From contig CAJTYD010000001.1 in NCBI GenBank assembly GCA_910583775.1, positions 1 to 64,000 on the forward strand: DNA of 64,000 bases, read 5' to 3'. Both the position numbers and the translations under genes were made by a program. This DNA is from an uncultured Muribaculaceae bacterium (lineage in GTDB: Bacteria; Bacteroidota; Bacteroidia; Bacteroidales; Muribaculaceae). Positions 26,153 through 35,523 of this stretch are shown piece after piece. Each line of letters opens with the position of its first letter. Position 1 is the stretch's first letter. Below the pieces are notes generated by a model that was given only the letters and a program-made list of their open reading frames with translations, searched no databases and had not been told where the DNA came from.

Positions 26153-27817
26153 TTAAGGCTGATAGAGGAATCTCTTGATCGAACGTTTCGGGGTCTTTTC
26201 GAACTCCTCGTTCATGATGCGCATCCTCTTCACCTTGCTGTAGGCCGGAAGCTCCTTATTGAGAAGCTCCATATTCTGATCCATGATATTCTCAATCTCC
26301 TCCCTGTCCATTTTCTGCTGCTCGCAGGCCTCCATGTCGGGATATATCAAAGCCTCGAGCTCGCCGTTATTGTCAATCACCAGAGACTCGGCCACATAGG
26401 GCAGATTATTGAGCTTCTGCTCAATCTCTTCGGGATAGATATTCTGCCCCGAAGGACCGAGAATCATCGTCTTGGAGCGACCGAGAATGGAGATGAAGCC
26501 GTCCTCGTCAATTATGCCCATGTCTCCTGTATTCATCCAGCCCGAATCATCGGGCATCACCTCTTTGGAGGCTTTCCTGTTCTTGTAATATCCGAGCATC
26601 ACGTTCTCGCCCTTCACCCAGATATTACCCGGAATTTCGGCAGGATCAGGAGAATCTATCCTGCACTCCATACGGTCCATGATTCTTCCGACCGTACCGG
26701 GTTTTGACACTGAAGAAGGCGCATAAGTCAGCAACGGTCCGCATTCGGTCATGCCGTATCCGACTGTAACGGGGAAATTGATCCTATAGAGGAATTGCTC
26801 TACCTCATGATTAAGGGGAGCTCCTCCGACTATAATCTCCACGAGGTTGCCTCCGAAAGACTCTATCAGTTTGTCTTTCACCTTTGCCAGCAGTCGGTCG
26901 TCAACGTATGGAATGCGGAGCAATACCCGCATGATCGGCTTGTCAAGCATGGGGAAAACCTTGTTCCTTATAATCTTCTCAAGAATCAACGGAACGGTGA
27001 TTATGAGTTTGGGGCGGATGTCGGCAAAAGCCTTGAGTATAACCTTTGGCGACGGCAGTCGTGTAAGGAAATGAAGATTACATCCTTTGCAGAACGGATG
27101 CAGTGTCTCTATAGTCATTCCGTAAAGATGGGCGAGAGGGAGCATATTCACTATTCCGTCGCCCGGTTTAACCCACGTCAGATTATCGAGACAATAGCGA
27201 ATGTTGCTCCATAATGAACGATATGGAAGCATAACGCCTTTGGAATGCCCGGTTGAGCCGGAAGTATAGTTTATGATACAAAGCTCGTCGGGCTTGTCTT
27301 CGTGATATTTCACATCATCGCGGGAGAAGCTGTAGGGATATTTCTTTCCGAACACCTCGTTGATATTGTTTCGGGTGTCGGTAAGTCTCTCGCTTCTCGA
27401 CAGCGGCATTCCGAATTCGCTGATATATATCGCGCCCACAAGGTCGGGAAGTGAATTCTCGTCGAGATTCTCCCAGATGGCGGCATCGACAAAAAGGAGC
27501 TTCGACTCGCTGTGCCTGATAAGATGATGGATTGTGTCAGGCTTGAATTCATGGAGAATCGGAACCGCCACAACTCCGGCCGTTAGGCATGAAAGAAGCA
27601 CAACAACCCAGTTCGAGGAGTTTTTGCCGCAGATGGCCACTCTGTCACCCGGTTTCACGCCGGCTGCCTCAAACATCAGATGCAGCTTCTCGATTGTTTT
27701 CGCGACATCCTGATAACGATAGTCGATCCCGCCGAAATCAGCGAAGGCCATGCGCGACCAGTTTCCCTTTATTGAATTCTCAATCAACAGGTTCAGTGAT
27801 TTGTCAGTGTTTCCCAT
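26153..27817 (-). CDS. AMP-forming acyl-CoA synthetase (long-chain fatty acid-CoA ligase type)
   Basis: A 554-residue member of the ANL superfamily. P-loop-like motif YTSGSTGHSKGVMLP near residue 185, the acyl-adenylate motif GYGMTECGP, and the hinge/GD motif NTGDMGIIDEDGF are all present, with a C-terminal catalytic lysine region KRSIKRFLY. It activates a carboxylic acid, probably a fatty acid, to acyl-AMP and then acyl-CoA. ATG 27817 was chosen over an upstream TTG at 27832. Repeat element R2 ends 31 nt upstream of this start. It stands alone between two thioredoxin-fold lipoprotein genes. Confidence 0.88.
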   Translation of the reverse strand: MGNTDKSLNLLIENSIKGNWSRMAFADFGGIDYRYQDVAKTIEKLHLMFEAAGVKPGDRVAICGKNSSNWVVVLLSCLTAGVVAVPILHEFKPDTIHHLIRHSESKLLFVDAAIWENLDENSLPDLVGAIYISEFGMPLSRSERLTDTRNNINEVFGKKYPYSFSRDDVKYHEDKPDELCIINYTSGSTGHSKGVMLPYRSLWSNIRYCLDNLTWVKPGDGIVNMLPLAHLYGMTIETLHPFCKGCNLHFLTRLPSPKVILKAFADIRPKLIITVPLILEKIIRNKVFPMLDKPIMRVLLRIPYVDDRLLAKVKDKLIESFGGNLVEIIVGGAPLNHEVEQFLYRINFPVTVGYGMTECGPLLTYAPSSVSKPGTVGRIMDRMECRIDSPDPAEIPGNIWVKGENVMLGYYKNRKASKEVMPDDSGWMNTGDMGIIDEDGFISILGRSKTMILGPSGQNIYPEEIEQKLNNLPYVAESLVIDNNGELEALIYPDMEACEQQKMDREEIENIMDQNMELLNKELPAYSKVKRMRIMNEEFEKTPKRSIKRFLYQP

Positions 27818-27848
27818 TTTTGTTTCTGTCAAGTATAATTAAAGTGAA

Positions 27849-28045
27849 AGAGTGTGTTTGGATTTAAATGAAATTAATACAGATAGAGATTTTTGAGGGA
27901 TTCAAGCAAGTTGAGAAAGGAGAAACCTATCGGTTTCGCCTGACGAAACTTGGCTTAAATCACCAAAAAAATCATCTGTAGTGATTTCAAGATTTTCCAT
28001 TACATTCTCTATAAGTTAAAATAGGTTTAAATTCAAACACACTCT
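27849..28045. repeat. Repeat element R2 (class 1 ends), 197 bp
   Basis: Terminal inverted repeats of about 20 bp (AGAGTGTGTTTGGATTTAAA on the left; the right end inverts to AGAGTGTGTTTGAATTTAAA). The two arms pair imperfectly over most of their length, leaving the core 27919-27942: GGA, stem GAAACC, loop TATC, stem GGTTTC, then GCCTG. It is nearly identical to R7 (about ten differences over the compared span). It ends 31 nt upstream of the acyl-CoA synthetase ATG; a one-mismatch -7 box, GATATTTG on the minus strand, is 12 nt outside its other edge. Confidence 0.88.
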
Positions 28046-28065
28046 AAATAATCCAAACAAATATC

Positions 28066-28110
28066 AAAAAGAGCCTGAGAGCAGGATAACAGCTCTCAGG
28101 CTCTATTTTT
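28066..28110. terminator. Terminator of the TlpA-like gene
   Basis: A 13-bp perfect stem, AGAGCCTGAGAGC / GCTCTCAGGCTCT, with T-rich tails on both sides; it ends the minus-strand transcript coming from 29135. Confidence 0.85.
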
Positions 28111-28118
28111 AGAACATA

Positions 28119-29135
28119 TTATTCCGCGGTTTTGTTCCCGCCGAGATATTCCTCCAGACGCTCTCTGATTTTCGCAACATTCTCTCCGCGGCTTATTATC
28201 ACGCCGTCGGGATCAAGAAGAATATGGTGCGGAATGCCGGAGAAACCATATATGTCGTATGGAACTTTCTGAGTGTTATAGAGTATGTTCCATTTCAGAT
28301 CGCGTTTCTTGACCATCGCCTCTGTATCGGCGGTCTTGTCTCTCACGGCCACACCTACGATATCGAATCCTTTGTCGTGGAAATCCGAATAAAGCGAAGC
28401 AAGATCAGGCAGTTCCTTTATGCAGTAGGGACACCAGCTGGCCCAGAAATCGAGAAGCGTGTAATGCCCCGGAACAATGTATGACGAAAGAGTAGTCTTA
28501 TTTCCCGAAACTGTCTCGCCTTCAAAATCAGTATATTTCATTCCGGGAGCAGTCTGGGCGCGATGACGTGCGAAAGCCTCATAATAGCGCACTTTCTTTG
28601 TATCACGGAAATCCTTGGGGGAGACATTAAGGAAACTGTCTACCTTCGCGGGATCGGCATATTTAAGCCATTCCACTCCGAAATAGGCGCCGAGCACATT
28701 GTCCTTGTTGTCGTTGTAACTCTTTTCGGCAAACTCGACATACTGTTCCATATCATCAAGATTCTCGATCGAGTCAAGAGTGGCAAGAAGCGTGGAGAAA
28801 CGGTCGTTCAAGGGGGTGCCGGTGGGCACGCTCATAGAATCCGTAAGCTGGGAAACGCCATCTTCCATCACATAATAGGCTCTTATCCTCCCGTCGATAA
28901 CAATCTGCGCGAACAGAGGGAATTTAAGTGAATCGCTTTCCTGATTCACAAACTCAGCTTTGCCGTCGGTTATCACTGCTGAACTCAAGACAGTAGAATC
29001 AGCAAAACTGATAAGCTCCACAGTCTTTCCTTCATATTTGTCGGGGAGATTCATTTCTATCTTGCTCTCCTTCTTGCAAGCTGCCGTAGAAAGCAAAATG
29101 CCTCCAACAGCAAGGACCGATAGTATTTTTTTCAT
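28119..29135 (-). CDS. TlpA family disulfide reductase lipoprotein with DUF4369-like N-terminal domain
   Basis: A 338-residue lipoprotein (lipobox TAAC, Cys near residue 20). Residues about 25-130 form the beta-rich DUF4369-type domain common in Bacteroidota redox lipoproteins. The C-terminal thioredoxin-like domain begins with FEGETVSGNKTTLSSYIVPGHYTLLDFWASW and has active-site CPYC, with cis-Pro in GIPHHILLDPDG. It is predicted to reduce periplasmic disulfides or support cytochrome or carbohydrate-enzyme maturation. It has its own terminator and a 93-nt gap to the upstream desulfidase-like gene. Confidence 0.87.
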   Translation of the reverse strand: MKKILSVLAVGGILLSTAACKKESKIEMNLPDKYEGKTVELISFADSTVLSSAVITDGKAEFVNQESDSLKFPLFAQIVIDGRIRAYYVMEDGVSQLTDSMSVPTGTPLNDRFSTLLATLDSIENLDDMEQYVEFAEKSYNDNKDNVLGAYFGVEWLKYADPAKVDSFLNVSPKDFRDTKKVRYYEAFARHRAQTAPGMKYTDFEGETVSGNKTTLSSYIVPGHYTLLDFWASWCPYCIKELPDLASLYSDFHDKGFDIVGVAVRDKTADTEAMVKKRDLKWNILYNTQKVPYDIYGFSGIPHHILLDPDGVIISRGENVAKIRERLEEYLGGNKTAE

Positions 29136-29228
29136 ATTATCTTGTAATTCTGGAATAATGCAAAATTAGCAAATTATTTCTTATCTGCAACATTTTGACA
29201 TCATTTTGCATATTTTTATATCATTAAG

Positions 29229-30509
29229 CTATTTACACACCATAATATTCAACACCTGTCGGTCCGTCTCAAGCATAGCCTCGCGGCCGATAGAGGTGAG
29301 GTTATGGATGGTCTTGTCGATGTCTTCGCTGATGATGCCCTCCTGCGAAGTGACGCATTTGCCGTTCATGGCAAGCATGGCCGACATCAGAGCGGTCGAG
29401 ACGCCCGACGATATCTTCATCGAACAGGCAGGCTTGGCGCCGTCACAGATCATCCCCGTAAGGTTGGCAACCATATTCTTTATGGCGGCGCAAACTTTCG
29501 GGAAATCGCCTCCCATGAGATATACAAGCGCGGAAGAGGCGCCCGTAGAAGCCACGACACATCCGCACAATGCCGAGAGGCGTCCGAGGCTCTGCTTTAT
29601 ATATATACTCGTCAGATGACTCAGAATCAACGCGCGTGTCAGCTGCTCTTCGCTCGCGTCTATATCGCGGGCGTAGCTTACCACAGGCATCGTGGCGGTG
29701 ATTCCCTGATTACCGCTCCCGGAGTTTGACATCACCGGGATCGGCGCTCCTCCCATGCGGGCATCGCAAGCCGCCGAAGTGTAGCGGATGATATGTTCGA
29801 GCGGGGTGTCGCCGAATAGCTTCATTCCGTATTTATCGAGAGTGCTTCCGAGACTATGACCGTAATCGCCGCTCAATGCCGTCCTTGCAGCCTTGAGATT
29901 CATTTCCCCGGCCTCCCTGATAAATGAAATCTTATCCAAAGGAGCCGTCATGGCGAATTCATAGACCATAGCTGCATTCAGCTCCGGATCTTTTTCCTCT
30001 GTCGCGGATTCGCCGCTCTCGGTCAGACGGTTCATGATTTCTTCGCCATCCTTGCTCAGATAGACGAAGTTCTGATGAGAACCTGATATTATGGCTTTTG
30101 TTTTTTTTCCGTCGGCTTCGACTTCGACATCGATATATAGATTTGACGGAGGATTCTGGCAATGGCCTATCGAGATTCTGTTTTCCGAGATATATTTCTT
30201 GCCTTCAGCGAGCGATTTATCGTCCACATCCTTGAGGACCTCGAGGCCGTATGCCGACTTCCCTACAATCGCTCCTAAGGCGACCGCTATAGGAAGCCCG
30301 ATCATGCCGGTGCCGGGAATCCCGACGCCCATGGCGTTCTTTATGATGTTTCCGCTCAGGTTCAGCGATATTTTTTCAGGAAGCGCGCCAAGCATTTCTC
30401 TCGCCTTCGCAACACATAACGAAACCGCCGCCGGCTCCGTACATCCTATGGCCGGAACGACTTCCCGCTTTATCAGCCTTATTATCGAATCAAAATCCTT
30501 GTTGTTCAT
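29229..30509 (-). CDS. L-cysteine desulfidase / L-serine dehydratase alpha-family protein (UPF0597)
   Basis: A 426-residue cytoplasmic iron-sulfur enzyme of the CyuA/CdsB/YhaM group. Cys23 in AIGCTEPAAV, the CDARMGG segment, the CGCVV segment and MICDGAKPACSMK supply candidate cluster ligands. The glycine-rich AMGVGIPGTGMIGLPIA and SGSGNQGI segments are family signatures. It is expected to degrade L-cysteine to pyruvate, ammonia and sulfide, or act on serine; the family name is still UPF0597 in many records. It reads in the same direction as tdk upstream (35-nt gap). Confidence 0.87.
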   Translation of the reverse strand: MNNKDFDSIIRLIKREVVPAIGCTEPAAVSLCVAKAREMLGALPEKISLNLSGNIIKNAMGVGIPGTGMIGLPIAVALGAIVGKSAYGLEVLKDVDDKSLAEGKKYISENRISIGHCQNPPSNLYIDVEVEADGKKTKAIISGSHQNFVYLSKDGEEIMNRLTESGESATEEKDPELNAAMVYEFAMTAPLDKISFIREAGEMNLKAARTALSGDYGHSLGSTLDKYGMKLFGDTPLEHIIRYTSAACDARMGGAPIPVMSNSGSGNQGITATMPVVSYARDIDASEEQLTRALILSHLTSIYIKQSLGRLSALCGCVVASTGASSALVYLMGGDFPKVCAAIKNMVANLTGMICDGAKPACSMKISSGVSTALMSAMLAMNGKCVTSQEGIISEDIDKTIHNLTSIGREAMLETDRQVLNIMVCK

Positions 30510-30544
30510 GGTATATGGTTAGATGCTGTAAAAAAAAATATATC

Positions 30545-31174
30545 CTACTCACTTTCAAACGGGAGGCTGCCCTTCCGGCTGCTCTCGATCTTTTTGTTGC
30601 GCCAGCATTTGCGGCACACCGAGACATAACGCTCGTTGCCTCCGATCTCAACCTGCTCCCCCTCGGTGATGATCTCGCCACGCGAATCCATTCTCGCGTT
30701 AACGATAGTCTTTCTCCCGCAGGAGCATGTGGATTTTATCTCGTCGATTGAATCGGCGATCTCAAAAAGACGACGCGATCCCTCGAAAAGGCAGGTACGA
30801 AAATCCGTTCGGAGCCCGTAACAGATAACGTTCACTCCGAATTCATCGACCAACTGCGCAAGCTGGTCGACCTGCTCTGCGGCGAGGAACTGCGCCTCGT
30901 CGACAAGGATCCACTCCGGCTTATTATGCCGGTTATTGATCATGTCGCGAACAAGAGCGAACATATCCGTGTCGCGATAGATCCAGAGGCATTCCCTCTC
31001 GATTCCGATACGGCTGCGGATCACGTTCTTCTTGTCGCGAGTATCAATCGAAGGCTTGAAGCAAAGGTAAGACATTCCCCGTTCCTCGAAATTATATGCT
31101 GTGGTAAGCAAAAGGGCCGTCTTTGCCGAACCCATTGTGCCATACCTGAAATACAATTTGCCGATTCTCTCCAT
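30545..31174 (-). CDS. tdk: Thymidine kinase
   Basis: A 209-residue type II thymidine kinase. Walker A is GTMGSAKT at 12-19; the DEAQF motif (Walker B) is ILVDEAQFL; a lasso domain follows with zinc ligands CSCGRK and a C-terminal CRKC. It phosphorylates thymidine to dTMP in the salvage pathway. Length and motif order fit the bacterial enzyme. It lies upstream of the cysteine desulfidase-like gene and is divergent from the DoxX-like gene. Confidence 0.95.
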   Translation of the reverse strand: MERIGKLYFRYGTMGSAKTALLLTTAYNFEERGMSYLCFKPSIDTRDKKNVIRSRIGIERECLWIYRDTDMFALVRDMINNRHNKPEWILVDEAQFLAAEQVDQLAQLVDEFGVNVICYGLRTDFRTCLFEGSRRLFEIADSIDEIKSTCSCGRKTIVNARMDSRGEIITEGEQVEIGGNERYVSVCRKCWRNKKIESSRKGSLPFESE

Positions 31175-31447
31175 TAAATCTCTATCTTTGTGGATATTAA
31201 ATCGAAATCAACGATAACTTTCCATTGAATGCCCTATACAGTAATCTTTCATACAGACAGCTTTTTCGGGCATCCTCATTTGCGAATTTACAAACATTAT
31301 CCGAATAATAAAAGGTTTTTATAACATTTAGCAATTCAGCTTCAAACTTTTATGCCTTATAAAATGTTGTTATATCATAAATGTCAATGAGTTAAAACGC
31401 ATTAACATTTCAAATTCGAAACAAAGCGAAGAAAGGAGGATTCCATT

Positions 31448-32089
31448 ATGAGCGACAATATCAACATAATTTCCATTAATCCCGGTCGCAAGACTTTCGG
31501 GGAAATGAATCTTGAGATGGCTCGCATGGATGTCTCAGCGAAATCAAAGGCCGGATCATCCACGCTTAAGAGGTTTAAATCAGTAATCAACTTTTTGTCA
31601 GGCATTAACCCCGGCGTTACCCCCAAATGGTCGACCAAGATACTCTTCCTGCGCCTCATCGCCGGGGCCACTCTTATGGCAACCGGTTTCCTGAACTATT
31701 TCGGAGAATTTTCCTATAATGTTCCCACGATGCTGATCATCCTGGGGTCAATTCTGATTCTCGGATTGTTCACTCGTGTTCTGTCGATTCTCGGAGCCGC
31801 GTTGTTCGCTACTGTGGTGACCATAACATATATGGAAGTTGCCCTCCCCTTCCTGCCGCAGACAATAGTACCCTTCGGCGAGCTAAACTATGCTTACCTG
31901 CTTTGCGCGGTTTTAATGTTGATATGCGCCATGTTGGGTCCCGGGCGATTCAGCATAGACCAGATGATCCGCTCCGGAGCCTTCACAATCAAGCGCAACA
32001 AAATTAAAAGACGCAACAAAAAAGTCACACGCAAATCGCAAAAACAATCCGAAATGCGCATGACTTACAAAGCTTTCCAATACTCCTGA
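31448..32089 (+). CDS. Small DoxX-like membrane protein
   Basis: A 213-residue protein with a polar N-terminal 60 residues, four predicted membrane helices (about 67-88, 95-113, 118-140 and 150-168) and a very basic C-terminal tail (KRNKIKRRNKKVTRKSQK). The helix pattern with GLFTRVLSILGAAL and a short polar loop recalls the DoxX/DoxD fold, but similarity is weak. Function unknown. A plus-strand TATCTTTG box at 31183-31190 would give a leader of about 250 nt. Its 3' end is 9 nt from the convergent lipoprotein gene. Confidence 0.68.
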   Translation: MSDNINIISINPGRKTFGEMNLEMARMDVSAKSKAGSSTLKRFKSVINFLSGINPGVTPKWSTKILFLRLIAGATLMATGFLNYFGEFSYNVPTMLIILGSILILGLFTRVLSILGAALFATVVTITYMEVALPFLPQTIVPFGELNYAYLLCAVLMLICAMLGPGRFSIDQMIRSGAFTIKRNKIKRRNKKVTRKSQKQSEMRMTYKAFQYS

Positions 32090-32098
32090 TAACCGGTA

Positions 32099-32734
32099 TT
32101 AATAATAGATGATTTCGCGGGCCTCAGTTATAGTTCCCTTAGGCCATTTCACCGTGCGCTTGATCCAGTTGCCTTTTGCATCAAAACCATCTGCCGGATA
32201 GGTCACAACAGCTGTCTGAGTTTCGTCGGTCTCCTCTATTTCATCCTGATAACGGCTCTTTATTTCCACAATCAGGCCCTTGTCGTCATATTTGTAAGTA
32301 TTGGTATTTGTCATTTCGTTATACTGATTCGCAACAGATAACGGTCTGTCACCATCCCATTTCACCGTCATCCACTCGCTTGCCAGGAAATAGGTCAGTC
32401 TGCCGTCACCGTCACGTTTCACATTGGAAATCTTATCGATCGGTTCACTGTTACCATAGTGCGTCAGCTCCCCCTTCTCGTTAAACTTAGCATTACCACC
32501 ATAAACATAATCGTCTACAGTTTTACCTTTTATTTCCTTCACGTTTCCTTTCACCTCAAGGAGCGTGAGATCCGGAGTGACGAGAAGTTCCGGCTGAACC
32601 GTATCCTCGGTAGCCGGTATGGCGACAGTATCGTCAGCCGCACTGTCGTTTCCTTTGCTATTTGAAGAATTGCTCGAGCATGACCAGCATACTGCGCCTA
32701 AAAGCACGACCGATAATGTAATGGTAAATCTCAT
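32099..32734 (-). CDS. Hypothetical lipoprotein with RHS-like text
   Basis: A 211-residue lipoprotein: signal MRFTITLSVVLLGAVCWSC with lipobox Cys at about 19, then a Ser/Asn/Asp-rich linker. The middle contains three YD-type beta-hairpin units (KFNEKGELTHYGN, KRDGDGRLTYFL, YKYDDKGLIVEIKSRY), as in RHS-like or toxin-delivery wedge repeats, but the protein is too short to be an RHS toxin. Function unknown. It is followed downstream, in the same direction, by no gene; its start is 32 nt from the 3' end of the small hypothetical gene upstream. Confidence 0.7.
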   Translation of the reverse strand: MRFTITLSVVLLGAVCWSCSSNSSNSKGNDSAADDTVAIPATEDTVQPELLVTPDLTLLEVKGNVKEIKGKTVDDYVYGGNAKFNEKGELTHYGNSEPIDKISNVKRDGDGRLTYFLASEWMTVKWDGDRPLSVANQYNEMTNTNTYKYDDKGLIVEIKSRYQDEIEETDETQTAVVTYPADGFDAKGNWIKRTVKWPKGTITEAREIIYY

Positions 32735-32766
32735 CGTCTGTAAAATTTAAAAGTTATTGTTTTTAT

Positions 32767-33150
32767 TTATCTGATTCCGCGCCAGTGCGAACCCGGATTC
32801 AATGCGTATGAACCGTAGAGTATAACACTGTTAAATCCATTTGCTACAGAGGCCGGAATAAATCCGTTATCTTCATTGACCGGCACAAGATCTTTCCCCT
32901 TCATCTTATAGATATGAGCCTCGCCATCGTAGACATCAAAGCCTATGACAACCCCGTTTACGACAGGTGAAAGTGCTATAATACCAATGCTATTTCCCGA
33001 AATTAAGCAATATGGCTCATATTCATCATATTTTTCTTTTAGCTCCCGAAGATCTGAAACCGTAAGACAACCAGCACGGTATATATAATCTCCATCTGAG
33101 CTATCATGTGTTGTTGTATTATACTCTAAAGCGGTCCATGTCCGCTTCAT
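32767..33150 (-). CDS. Small hypothetical cytoplasmic protein
   Basis: A 127-residue protein without a signal peptide; no family recognised. It is a soluble mixed alpha/beta sequence with several Tyr and Gly, and the segment VILYGSYALNPGSHW at the end. It reads in the same direction as the lipoprotein gene 32 nt downstream, so they may be cotranscribed. Repeat element R3 lies about 85 nt upstream of its start. Confidence 0.55.
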   Translation of the reverse strand: MKRTWTALEYNTTTHDSSDGDYIYRAGCLTVSDLRELKEKYDEYEPYCLISGNSIGIIALSPVVNGVVIGFDVYDGEAHIYKMKGKDLVPVNEDNGFIPASVANGFNSVILYGSYALNPGSHWRGIR

Positions 33151-33235
33151 CAGTCAATTACTCAAAATCAGGTGCGCCAAAATAGAAAGTCAGATACGAC
33201 AACTCTTCGGGATTAGATGATCCAATCATATTTAT

Positions 33236-33426
33236 GCTCCGTTCCTTAAATGAAACTAATACAGATAGAGAATTTTGAGGGATTTAAGCAAGTTGAGAAA
33301 GGAGAAAACTATCGTTTTCGACTGCCGAAACTTGGTTTAAATCACCCAAAAGATCATCTGTAGTGATTTCAAGATTTTCCATTACATTCTCAAAAAATTA
33401 AAAACGGTTTAAATTCAAATACGAAC
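33236..33426. repeat. Repeat element R3 (decayed class 1 copy)
   Basis: The interior closely matches R2 and R7, including the arms and the core 33301-33324 (GGA, stem GAAAAC, loop TATC, stem GTTTTC, GACTG). The stem has changed at one pair compared with R2 (C-G to A-T), and both sides changed together. The right terminus is recognisable but diverged, and the left terminus is lost, so the boundaries are approximate. Confidence 0.78.
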
Positions 33427-34148
33427 TATATTAAAATCAGAACAAAATGAGGCAAAAATTACATCCACCTCAGATTATTTGAGAATGGCCCTCCCGCTAC
33501 CCGCTCTTGGGAGCGGTTTAGGCCGTCCCCGCCGCTCGGGCATTCCTTCGCCAGAAGGAGAGAGGAAATGGTATATCACTTGCATTCTGTGATTTGTATC
33601 CGCGACCGCACCGCGGTCGTAATTCACACCGCCAATCTACCCCGGGGGTGGAAAGGCATTCCCCTTTCCCCACCCGGGGCTACAATCCTTGACCCTTGCC
33701 AGGGTCAGACCTCCGGACACGTTGTTGTTTCCATTAATCTACTTCCGCTAAAAATATACGGTTTACGGATTAATAATACGGTTTGCGGATTAAAATATAC
33801 GGCTTAAGGATTAAAATATAGGGGTTACGGGGATATCCCAACGATCAGAGAACAAGATAGACCGCAGAGCGGTCGCGGATTATAATATAGAAACGACACA
33901 AGTTCCTAACAAATTTATACACAGCAATTAATGAAAGTTTAAACACAAATAACGATTAAACTATCCATTTTCCCGGCGCTCTTAGAAACGACTGTTTAAA
34001 TTTCTATCTAAAATATTATTATTTTAAATTTCGCAAGTAAATTTAAATTAATAAGTGTATCTTTGTGATTGGATTGGAAAGGTGCTTGTGTTTTTGCCAC
34101 ATCTCTGCAGCCCAATAAGCAAAACAAAAACAGGAATCAAGATAATTT
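33427..34148. other. 722-bp gap between R3 and the hydrolase gene
   Basis: It contains the hairpin island described separately, a solitary class 2 repeat end at 33981-34008 (CTTAGAAACG then ACTGTTTAAA), and AT-rich DNA before the ATG at 34149. A plausible leader for the hydrolase starts after TATCTTTG at about 34059. No gene is supported. Confidence 0.5.
33501..33874. repeat. Hairpin-dense intergenic island with a 21-bp tandem repeat
   Basis: Within about 370 bp there are six separate palindromes: 33501-33516 (CCGCTC/GAGCGG), 33545-33558, 33603-33619 (CGACCGC/GCGGTCG), 33640-33679 (16-bp imperfect arms), 33690-33707 (TGACCCT/AGGGTCA) and 33860-33874 (GACCGC/GCGGTC). Between the fifth and sixth, 33751-33832 holds about four copies of a 20-21 bp unit resembling AAAATATACGGTTTACGGAT. 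The first and last GC-rich hairpins with ATCCGCGACCGC text are inverted copies of each other. The only open frame here (33568-33807) is probably not a gene. Confidence 0.65.
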
Positions 34149-35513
34149 ATGAAAATACGAAGGAATTTAGCGGAAATATTGCTGGCGGCGGTTGCCCTTA
34201 TGGTGACGGCCGGGGAGGCTCATGCGCTGAAAGGAGCATGGCGCGGCGAACTGAACTTAGGACAGATGAAGCTGCCGTTGGTTTTCAATTTTTCGGAAAA
34301 TGCTTCAGGCGTTACCACCTGCACTATGGACTCACCTTCGCAAGGAGCCAAGGGCATTGCGACGGAAGTCGTTGTCTGCACTGCGGATTCCGTTTCGCTT
34401 ACCTGCAATGTAATCGGCGCTTCATACTCAGGAAATATATCCGGCAATATCATCAAAGGGCATTTCAAACAGCGCGGCTATGAGTTTCCTCTCGATTTAA
34501 CACCGGAGGCATCGATTGAGGAACGCCGTCCGCAGACACCTAAGCAGCCTTTCCCTTACAGCGTAATCGACACTACATTCACGGCGCCTGACGGAGCGGT
34601 GATGAGCACTACGCTTACCTTGCCGCTAAATGCCGAGAGCCGCAAGATTCCGGCAGTAGTCATGGTGACGGGCAGCGGGCCGCAAAACCGCGATGAGGAA
34701 CTCTTCGAACATAAGCCCTTTGCCGTGATCGCCGACCGGCTCGCACGCAACGGTATAGCCTCGCTGCGTTATGACGACCGCGGAACAGGCAAATCAACCG
34801 GCAATTTCCTTACTTCCACAACCGTCACATTCAAAGATGACGCCGTAAGCGGAATCGATTTCCTGCGCTCGATAGACTGCATAGGCAACGTAGGTGTTCT
34901 CGGACACTCGGAAGGGGGCACGATAGCTTTCATGATCGGCGCGGAGGGGAAAGCCGACTTCATCATATCTCTTGCCGGTATGGCGAACTCCGGCAAGGAG
35001 ACGCTTCTAAGTCAAAACAGCCACAGCCTTGACAAAATCAACTTCTCCGAAGTCGAAAAAGCAAACAGTCTGAAATTAATCGAGAGCCTGTTTGACAGAA
35101 TGATCGAACAGGGAAAGAATGGAAAGAGCTCACCGATCGACATCGACGCTTTGGTCACGGAGTCTGGTCTGAAAGTGCCTCCGAAGATCGTTCAGTCACT
35201 GAAAATACAGCAGCAGACACGCAACGTCTGGTTTGACTCTTTCTTAGCCCTGAATCCGAAGGATTTCCTCGGCAAAGTAAAATGTCCTGTCTTGGCCATC
35301 AATGGAGACAAAGATACGCAGGTATCTACCGGCAACCTCACTGTAATCGCAAAGTATGTGCCGAAGGCGAAAATCGTGCTTATGCCGGGTCTCAACCATA
35401 TGATGCAACACGCCGTAACCGGCGAGACGTCTGAATATGGCGAAATCCGCGAGACTATCTCCCCCGAGGTACTCGACGCAATCGTGAAGTTTATCATGGA
35501 TTCAAACAAATAA
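34149..35513 (+). CDS. Secreted alpha/beta hydrolase (S33-like serine hydrolase)
   Basis: A 454-residue exported protein (signal about 1-26, ending GEAHA). Residues about 28-120 are a beta-rich N-terminal domain seen in many Bacteroidota hydrolases of this type. The catalytic domain has the oxyanion region VVMVTGSGPQNRDEE, SLRYDDRGTGKS, the nucleophile elbow GHSEGG, Asp in INGDKDTQV and His in MPGLNHMMQH. Substrate is likely an ester or peptide; not determinable here. It is followed after 10 nt by the 29-residue-repeat protein gene, so the two are probably cotranscribed. Confidence 0.82.
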   Translation: MKIRRNLAEILLAAVALMVTAGEAHALKGAWRGELNLGQMKLPLVFNFSENASGVTTCTMDSPSQGAKGIATEVVVCTADSVSLTCNVIGASYSGNISGNIIKGHFKQRGYEFPLDLTPEASIEERRPQTPKQPFPYSVIDTTFTAPDGAVMSTTLTLPLNAESRKIPAVVMVTGSGPQNRDEELFEHKPFAVIADRLARNGIASLRYDDRGTGKSTGNFLTSTTVTFKDDAVSGIDFLRSIDCIGNVGVLGHSEGGTIAFMIGAEGKADFIISLAGMANSGKETLLSQNSHSLDKINFSEVEKANSLKLIESLFDRMIEQGKNGKSSPIDIDALVTESGLKVPPKIVQSLKIQQQTRNVWFDSFLALNPKDFLGKVKCPVLAINGDKDTQVSTGNLTVIAKYVPKAKIVLMPGLNHMMQHAVTGETSEYGEIRETISPEVLDAIVKFIMDSNK

Positions 35514-35523
35514 TCAGTCTACC

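Noticed and set aside
33568..33807. 79-codon frame in the hairpin island
   Set aside because: It is built of palindromes and a tandem repeat, begins without a promoter, and has no domain. A repeated-DNA origin explains it better than a gene.
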